From an uncultured Prevotella sp. (GTDB lineage: Bacteria > Bacteroidota > Bacteroidia > Bacteroidales > Bacteroidaceae), in NCBI GenBank assembly GCA_937874345.1, contig CALNBT010000158.1:1-10316 (forward strand): 10,316 nt of DNA, in the 5' to 3' direction. Shown here piece after piece: positions 6,240-10,316 of this stretch (the stretch's first letter is position 1; every line of letters starts with the position of its first letter). Made by a program: the position numbers and the translations under genes. The notes beneath the pieces were generated by a model, which did not search any database, was not told the DNA's origin, and was given only the letters and a program-made list of their open reading frames with translations.

Positions 6240-8459
6240 ATGAAAAATACGTTACTTGCCTGTATTGCTTGTCTGATATGTGTAACTTTACCAGCCCGTC
6301 AACTTCCAGCACATCCTAGAGTGGCTGTGGTGATGAGCGGTGGCGGAGCCAAGGGATTTGCACATATTGGTGCCTTGAAGGTGATTGAGAAGGCCGGCAT
6401 TCCGGTTGACATCATCACAGGAACGTCGATGGGATGTCTCATCGGTGGTCTGTATAGCATCGGTTACAACGCAAATCTTCTGGATACATTGGTAAGACAA
6501 CAAGACTGGAGTTTTTTGCTTTCCGATAAAGTTGATGTCAGCAACGAGAGTTTATACGACCGCAAGAAGGAAAACATTTATGCCTTTAGTCGTGATGTAA
6601 GGTTTGTGAAGAAAGAAGAACAGATTATGGGACTGATGGAAGGCAAGAATCTTTCGAAGCTGTTTAATAAACTGACGACCGACTATCCCGACTCCATCGA
6701 CTTCAATACGCTGCCCATTCCCTTTGCATGCGTTGCCACGAATATCATTGACAACACCGAATATGTGTTCCATCAGGGTGTCTTGGCTGAGGCTATGCGT
6801 GCCAGCATGGCTATCCCCGGGGTGTTCTCACCACTCAGAAAGGGTAGCATGATACTGGTAGATGGTGGTTTGCGCAACAACTATCCCGTTGATATTGCCC
6901 GTCAGATGGGGGCCGATATCGTTATCGGCATTACGGTACAGTCACCTCTTAAGACTGCAGATGACATTACAAACGGGGCCAGTGTCCTCAGCCAAATCGT
7001 TGATATCAATTGTAGAGACAAATATGATGCAAATGTTAAGAATACGGATATCCTGATTCAAGTAAATACAGAGGGGTACGGCACGTCTTCGTTTTCAGAA
7101 GCATCAGTGGATAGCCTTATCCGAAGAGGCGAAGAGGCCGCAATGAAGCAGTGGCAGCAACTGGTCGATTTGAAAGCGACGCTAGGCTTATCACCAATTA
7201 CCCGTCCACAACATCCAAAACCGACCTCTTGGGAGCATCTGGCCCCAAAAATGAAACTGGCAGAAGTTTCGTTTGAGCACGTTGAGCAAGCCGATCAACG
7301 GTTTATTGCACGACAATATCGTTTGGACAATCGTGACAGTATCCGTGTAAGCGATGCTGACAAGATTGCCAATACCATGCGGGTAGACCTGTTCTACAAT
7401 GATGCCGATTGCTATCTGACTCAACAGGCCAATGGACACTGCCTTCACATCGTAGCCAAAGGCAAGAAAAGTACGAAAATCAATTTAGGTATCCGTTTCG
7501 ACACAGAGGAAAAAATGGCTCTGCAAGCCAATATGGCCTTCTTTGTAAGAAGTAATACAGCTCCAATGACTTCAGATCTAACACTGCGGTTGGGCAAAAG
7601 GTCGATGGCACGCGTCGATTTTGCGATTCATCCTTATCTGTGGGGAACCATCAATGCCTCGTATATCTATCGTTACCAGGATCTCAACGTGTACAACCAG
7701 GCCTCAAGAGAATACAATATTACCTACGATCAACATACGGTCAATTTAACCCCTTTCGATTTTAACATCCGAAATTTTAATTTCAAGATCGGTGCACAGT
7801 TTGATTATTACCACATTCAAAACATCTTGCAGGATGTGAGTATCCAGGCATTGGAAAGTGGGCCCCGCAACCAGCACCTTTTCACCTATCGTGCCGATGT
7901 TGAATATAACTCTGAAGATCAATGGTATTTTGCTTCGCGTGGGGCAAGATTCCGAGCCAATTACGCTTACCATACTGATAACCTGATTGGGTATGACGGA
8001 CATCTGGGCTTGAATGTCGTCAGTGCGCTGTGGCGGATGTCGTTTCCACTGAACAACCGCTTGACCTTCCAACCCATTTTGTATGGGCGGCTTATCTTGG
8101 ATGATAATCCTCCCTATACGCTTCAGAACCTGATTGGTGGTCAATGGGATCAATATTATCTTCCCGATCAGCACATGCCCTTTGCCGGCATCGGAAATAT
8201 TGAACGGGTAGAAAACAAATTTGTGTCTGCGAGTATCAAGCTTCAGCAGCGTATTTTTAACAACAACTATATTTTGGGCAATCTTTCGGCTTACCAGACC
8301 GCCGATCATTTTGGTGACATGTTTGCTATTGGACCCAAGATTGGATGTGAAATGGCTTATTACTACAATAGTATTCTAGGCCCACTGGGTGCATCTGTGG
8401 GATGGTCTTCAAAGACAAAAACGGTGAACTTCTATATCAATTTAGGTTTCGTCTTTTGA
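6240..8459 (+). CDS. Outer-membrane patatin-like phospholipase with POTRA-like segment and BamA-type barrel (PlpD/FplA, type Vd)
   Basis: This 739-residue exported protein combines three parts. A signal peptide (about 1-20 or 1-24) leads into a patatin domain (about 27-235) with oxyanion-hole loop GGGAKG (34-39), nucleophile elbow GTSMG (Ser63) and catalytic DGG (Asp208), so the Ser-Asp dyad is intact. A linker and a POTRA-like stretch (about 337-410) precede a C-terminal region of alternating beta strands (about 412-739) ending in Phe, as BAM substrates do. This is the layout and length of PlpD-type type Vd autotransporters, in which an Omp85-like barrel carries a phospholipase A domain. No acylated Cys is predicted, because the signal peptide lacks a proper lipobox. 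It begins 14 bp after queF and probably shares its transcript, though no functional tie to queuosine is evident. Whether the lipase faces out or into the periplasm cannot be decided here. Confidence 0.93.
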   Translation: MKNTLLACIACLICVTLPARQLPAHPRVAVVMSGGGAKGFAHIGALKVIEKAGIPVDIITGTSMGCLIGGLYSIGYNANLLDTLVRQQDWSFLLSDKVDVSNESLYDRKKENIYAFSRDVRFVKKEEQIMGLMEGKNLSKLFNKLTTDYPDSIDFNTLPIPFACVATNIIDNTEYVFHQGVLAEAMRASMAIPGVFSPLRKGSMILVDGGLRNNYPVDIARQMGADIVIGITVQSPLKTADDITNGASVLSQIVDINCRDKYDANVKNTDILIQVNTEGYGTSSFSEASVDSLIRRGEEAAMKQWQQLVDLKATLGLSPITRPQHPKPTSWEHLAPKMKLAEVSFEHVEQADQRFIARQYRLDNRDSIRVSDADKIANTMRVDLFYNDADCYLTQQANGHCLHIVAKGKKSTKINLGIRFDTEEKMALQANMAFFVRSNTAPMTSDLTLRLGKRSMARVDFAIHPYLWGTINASYIYRYQDLNVYNQASREYNITYDQHTVNLTPFDFNIRNFNFKIGAQFDYYHIQNILQDVSIQALESGPRNQHLFTYRADVEYNSEDQWYFASRGARFRANYAYHTDNLIGYDGHLGLNVVSALWRMSFPLNNRLTFQPILYGRLILDDNPPYTLQNLIGGQWDQYYLPDQHMPFAGIGNIERVENKFVSASIKLQQRIFNNNYILGNLSAYQTADHFGDMFAIGPKIGCEMAYYYNSILGPLGASVGWSSKTKTVNFYINLGFVF

Positions 8460-8491
8460 TGTTTCGATTGAAGACGTTGACGCTTTCTCTC

Positions 8492-8581
8492 CGATCAGCA
8501 CACATCCATTTTACAAATTCATGGACATCGTTGCCCAAAACCATCGGGTTTGCCTTCCGATATCCATCATTTTGCTGATCG
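8492..8581. repeat. Nested imperfect inverted repeat, about 90 bp
   Basis: The outer arms CGATCAGCA (8492-8500) and TGCTGATCG (8573-8581) pair perfectly over 9 bp. Inside, ATGGACATCG (8521-8530) pairs with CGATATCCAT (8558-8567) at 9 of 10 positions. The apex CAAAACC-ATC-GGGTTTG (8536-8552) pairs at 6 of 7. The left side carries an extra 20-nt bulge opposite 5 nt. It starts 33 bp after the patatin stop. It could be a 3' UTR structure, a REP-like element or part of a small RNA, and nothing here decides between them. Confidence 0.5.
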
Positions 8582-8583
8582 AT

Positions 8584-8613
8584 AGCAATGCTTTTGCAAC
8601 ATGGCTTTTTTTT
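8584..8613 (+). terminator. Probable terminator of the yhhQ-queF-patatin unit
   Basis: AGCAATG (8584-8590) pairs with CATGGCT (8600-8606) at 6 of 7 positions around a 9-nt loop, and the 3' arm runs straight into a T8 tract (8606-8613). This is the layout of an intrinsic terminator on the plus strand, 125 bp past the patatin stop. The stem is short and has an A-G mismatch. Confidence 0.45.
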
Positions 8614-8655
8614 GTTTCCAAACAATATCTGTCGAAGTTCTTAGATGGATACATA

Positions 8656-8692
8656 TAAAAAGTCCATCTTTGGCTTTGCTACCGAAGATGGA
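8656..8692 (-). terminator. Terminator of the DUF308 gene (possibly bidirectional)
   Basis: An 11-bp stem, 8663-8673 with 8682-8692, has one T-G wobble and an 8-nt loop. On the minus strand it is followed by CTTTTTATAT, and it lies about 70 bp past the stop of the leftward DUF308 gene. On the plus strand the tail TTATTCTATT is weaker, so it may back up termination from the left. Confidence 0.7.
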
Positions 8693-8764
8693 TTATTCTA
8701 TTCAACCGAGTGAAGGCTGCAATGAGGCTTTCGTGACCTCAATGCCAACAGCAGGAAAAAATCT

Positions 8765-9415
8765 TTATTCTTCTGCCGTTTCGTTTATTTCAGTCGCTTC
8801 GGTTATTTCTGCAGCGGGTGGCGTAGGCTGCTGCTGACTTACATGCTTGAACTTTTTGTTGACAGTCATTGTCTTGAAGGCGTCGATACATTCGATGATA
8901 CCAAATAAGATCAATGTCCATCCCAAGATAAACAGTGGCATGGACGCAATCCAAGTGGGTTTGAATAAGGCGATGATGGCAATCAGTAATACCACGCAAG
9001 GTAGCAGCCAGTAAATCAACCCTACCCGAACCATTCGGCTGATGGTGGCAAGATTAACAAATTGGTTGATGACTCCCAATATCAAGATAATGGCCAAGAT
9101 ATACATTAAGCTTGAAATAAATGTGTTGGGCATCAAAGCCAACACAAATCCCAAGAGCATACTGCCGATGCCGACAATGGGATAGGGTGGGTAGTAACCA
9201 GAAATTTTCTGGCCTTCATTATTGAAAACAACGGTGTCTTTGGCATGGCGTTTGGCTATGAAGTACGTAATGGTGGATATCAACCCCGAAATCAAGAAAA
9301 GTATTCCGATGAGGATAATCAGCCATGTTACCGTATCTTCACGGTATTTCACTAAAAGGGCACCAATAATAATTGCGAAGATGGATCGAATAAATGAACT
9401 TTGTACCGTTTTCAT
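8765..9415 (-). CDS. DUF308/HdeD-like six-helix membrane protein
   Basis: Predicted inner-membrane protein of 216 residues with six hydrophobic segments at roughly 8-24, 30-54, 80-97, 99-121, 133-151 and 155-175. They are arranged as three hairpins, the pattern of the HdeD/DUF308 family. A polar insertion (about 55-78) separates the first and second hairpins, and a Gln/Pro/Glu-rich acidic tail (about 192-216) follows the last helix. E. coli HdeD is tied to acid resistance, but the molecular activity of the family is not known, and nothing here assigns a substrate. Small conserved marks are the GALLV and GLIS turns in the first hairpin and LGWTLILFGIIECIDA in the last. It has its own promoter, divergent from the phosphatase gene, and a terminator downstream. 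I give no gene symbol because orthology to hdeD is not shown. Confidence 0.82.
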   Translation of the reverse strand: MKTVQSSFIRSIFAIIIGALLVKYREDTVTWLIILIGILFLISGLISTITYFIAKRHAKDTVVFNNEGQKISGYYPPYPIVGIGSMLLGFVLALMPNTFISSLMYILAIILILGVINQFVNLATISRMVRVGLIYWLLPCVVLLIAIIALFKPTWIASMPLFILGWTLILFGIIECIDAFKTMTVNKKFKHVSQQQPTPPAAEITEATEINETAEE

Positions 9416-9435
9416 AAGCGCTTGAATTACTTGTA

Positions 9436-9467
9436 CAAATATACAAACTATCCGTTAGGTATGCAAT
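9436..9467 (-). promoter_or_regulatory. Promoter of the DUF308 gene
   Basis: On the minus strand TATATTTG (9436-9443) matches the -7 consensus. ATTG (9464-9467) is the likely -33 element, with a 20-nt spacer. The -7 element runs into the palindrome TTGTACAA (9431-9438). Transcription would start near 9429, giving a very short leader. Confidence 0.6.
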
Positions 9468-9488
9468 TCTTTTTGTAATTTTGTACAA
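9455..9488 (+). promoter_or_regulatory. Promoter of the histidine phosphatase gene
   Basis: TAATTTTG (9476-9483) matches the -7 consensus on the plus strand, and TTAG (9455-9458) is a weak -33 candidate at 17 nt. The -7 element again runs into a TTGTACAA palindrome (9481-9488), as in the divergent promoter. The leader would be about 10 nt. Confidence 0.55.
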
Positions 9489-9499
9489 AACAAAGATTT

Positions 9500-10006
9500 A
9501 TGACGAAGCTTTATCTGGCAAGGCATGGTGAGACTTTTGACAATGCAGCGCAAATCATGCAGGGCCAGACGCAGGGAAGATTGAATGCAGCAGGTATCCG
9601 GCAGGGTGAAATGTTGCGCGACAGGATGAAGGATGTATCGATTGATGCATTTGTTTCGAGCGATTTGTACCGCTCTTTCCAGATGTGCCAACTGATAGCC
9701 GAACCCCATCATCGACAGGTTATGAAAACAGCGTTGCTCAGGGAACGCGACTGGGGTGATTTTACAGGCAAATATATTCCGGATTTACAGGGGAAACCAT
9801 TCCCACAAAACGTCGAGACCATTGAACAGATGAAAGAAAGGGCAAGGGCGTTTCTGGCTTGGATCAATGAACATTTTGAACATCAGATCGTGCTGGCCGT
9901 AGGGCATGGCATCATCAACAAAACCATTCAAAGTGTATTTTTCGATTTGCCCATGAATGAAGTACAGCGTATGACAAATGCAGAGGTGCGAATTCTAACT
10001 TGGTAG
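9500..10006 (+). CDS. Histidine phosphatase family protein (phosphoglycerate mutase-like)
   Basis: Cytoplasmic phosphatase of the branch-1 histidine phosphatase superfamily, 168 residues, slightly short for the roughly 200-residue norm. The N-terminal RHGET motif gives Arg8, nucleophile His9 and Gly10. Other catalytic residues follow in order: Arg58 in SDLYRS, proton donor Glu82 in RERDWG, and His136 in VGHG. The set is therefore complete and the enzyme should be active. The QGQTQGRLNAAGIRQGE segment resembles the CobC/PhoE/GpmB-type phosphatases, which act on varied phosphomonoesters. The substrate cannot be told from sequence or neighbours, and no cobalamin or glycolysis gene is nearby. The start is the first ATG after the -7 element, and no in-frame alternative fits better. 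Its stop codon lies within a hairpin (9982-10019), an unusual placement. Confidence 0.9.
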   Translation: MTKLYLARHGETFDNAAQIMQGQTQGRLNAAGIRQGEMLRDRMKDVSIDAFVSSDLYRSFQMCQLIAEPHHRQVMKTALLRERDWGDFTGKYIPDLQGKPFPQNVETIEQMKERARAFLAWINEHFEHQIVLAVGHGIINKTIQSVFFDLPMNEVQRMTNAEVRILTW

Positions 10007-10019
10007 AATCCACACCTCT
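9982..10019 (+). terminator. Hairpin spanning the phosphatase stop codon
   Basis: AGAGGTG (9982-9988) pairs with CACCTCT (10013-10019), and ATTCTA (9992-9997) with TAGAAT (10004-10009). A small internal loop, CGA opposite CCA, can add a G-C pair, and the terminal loop is 6 nt. The TAG stop is in the 3' arm of the upper stem. The nearest T-run (T6) begins about 19 nt after the stem, so it is not a standard intrinsic terminator. It may protect the mRNA end or affect termination. Confidence 0.5.
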
Positions 10020-10125
10020 CTCCTGAAAAACTCTCTAACTTTTTTGTTGTTATCTGAAAAATCTTTTACCTTAAAAGGTTACATTTAATTACAATTATAT
10101 ATTTGTTGAGTTGGTATCGTTGTTA

Positions 10126-10316
10126 TTATCTGCGTCCTCCAAAGCGACCACCGCCATTTCCTTTACTATTTCCACCTCCATTACTACGACCACTATTTCC
10201 ACTTCTGGTTCCAACTGATGGTACACTTGAGCGAGATGGAGCACTGAAAGTACGACTTGGTGCGCTGTAAGAGCGAGATGGGGCACTGTATGAACGGCTT
10301 GGACTATTGAATGAAC
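10126..10316 (-). CDS. Ser/Arg/Gly-rich low-complexity protein, C-terminal end (partial)
   Basis: The last 62 codons and a TAA of a leftward gene are visible, and the N-terminal part is beyond the window. The peptide begins SFNSPSRSYSAPSRSYSAPS, continues with further SAPSR units, then becomes Gly/Asn/Ser-rich and ends GGGRFGGRR. The SAPSR(S/T)(Y/F) unit is seven residues long and encoded by 21-bp repeats, with near-identical copies at 10229-10246 and 10271-10288, two units (42 bp) apart. The strongly basic, Ser/Gly-rich tail resembles those of uncharacterised exported Bacteroidetes proteins, but no domain is visible and I assign no function. This frame is preferred over the overlapping 63-codon minus-strand frame because of its clean repeat periodicity and sensible composition. 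Gene ends converge with the phosphatase, with 119 bp between. Confidence 0.72.
   Translation of the reverse strand, partial: SFNSPSRSYSAPSRSYSAPSRTFSAPSRSSVPSVGTRSGNSGRSNGGGNSKGNGGGRFGGRR

Larger units (their letters stand above)
8460..8764. other. Convergent intergenic region, 305 bp, with several hairpins
   Basis: No convincing gene lies between the patatin stop and the DUF308 stop. From left to right it holds a nested imperfect inverted repeat (8492-8581), a plus-strand hairpin with a T-tract (8584-8613), a hairpin usable as a terminator mainly on the minus strand (8663-8692), and about 70 bp with nothing I can assign. A 62-codon minus-strand frame runs from 8625 into the patatin gene, but it has no family resemblance I recognise. 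Confidence 0.6.

Noticed and set aside
6240..6320. Patatin protein as a lipoprotein
   Set aside because: Cysteines at residues 8, 11 and 14 lie within the hydrophobic core and no proper lipobox precedes a Cys, so a signal peptidase I substrate is more likely.
7746..8309. 187-codon minus-strand open frame inside the patatin gene
   Set aside because: Antisense to the beta-barrel coding region. It has no domain, and its frame follows the codon bias of the real gene.
8437..8625. 62-codon minus-strand open frame in the gap after the patatin gene
   Set aside because: It overlaps the end of the patatin gene, has no TAnnTTTG promoter upstream (the nearest motif has wrong spacing), and resembles no family. 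Its openness is explained by the nested inverted repeat and chance.
8464..8659. Plus-strand frame after the patatin stop as a frameshifted extension or remnant
   Set aside because: The patatin barrel already ends with the expected terminal Phe, and the downstream peptide is Ile/Leu/Phe-rich without strand-like periodicity or known similarity.
10095..10286. 63-codon minus-strand frame at the right edge
   Set aside because: Overlaps the Ser/Arg/Gly repeat frame in another phase. The other frame has clean heptad-length repeats, continues to the window edge and has a sensible end.

Overview
The window looks like chromosome of a Bacteroidales bacterium, most likely Prevotellaceae. Four things point there: a short, roughly 340-residue MenE; a periplasmic thioredoxin with a DUF4369-like N-terminus; several upstream regions with the Bacteroidetes -7 promoter motif TAnnTTTG; and mostly A-rich translation starts rather than Shine-Dalgarno sites. 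The genus is inferred from protein style only. No tRNA, rRNA, CRISPR array, insertion sequence or phage gene is visible.

Left part (1-3334): the last codons of menB, then menC and menE on the plus strand, form the end of a menaquinone (vitamin K2) operon. Converging on it is aroB, the second step of the shikimate pathway, which supplies the chorismate that menaquinone synthesis consumes. A 345-bp gap holds the aroB promoter and a very clear intrinsic terminator for the next gene.

Centre (3680-8459): a secreted DUF4369/TlpA-type thioredoxin reads leftward. Back to back with it, a rightward unit holds a queuosine-precursor transporter (YhhQ family), queF (preQ0 to preQ1 reductase) and a large outer-membrane patatin phospholipase of the PlpD/FplA (type Vd) kind. 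The transporter's leader contains a long hairpin followed by an A-rich tail abutting the start codon, with a possible pseudoknot. This is the best candidate in the window for an undescribed regulatory element, perhaps one sensing a queuosine precursor. No queC, queD or queE is present beside the transporter and queF, which fits salvage of imported preQ0 or preQ1, or synthesis genes elsewhere.

Right part (8460-10316): a 305-bp gap holds a nested inverted repeat and two terminators. It is followed by a leftward DUF308/HdeD-like membrane protein and a rightward histidine phosphatase. These two diverge from an 84-bp region where each -7 element runs into a copy of the palindrome TTGTACAA. The phosphatase stop codon lies inside a strong hairpin. 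The window ends in the C-terminus of a leftward Ser/Arg/Gly-rich protein encoded by 21-bp repeats.

Most genes are ordinary housekeeping or envelope genes. The unusual signals are at the RNA and regulatory level.
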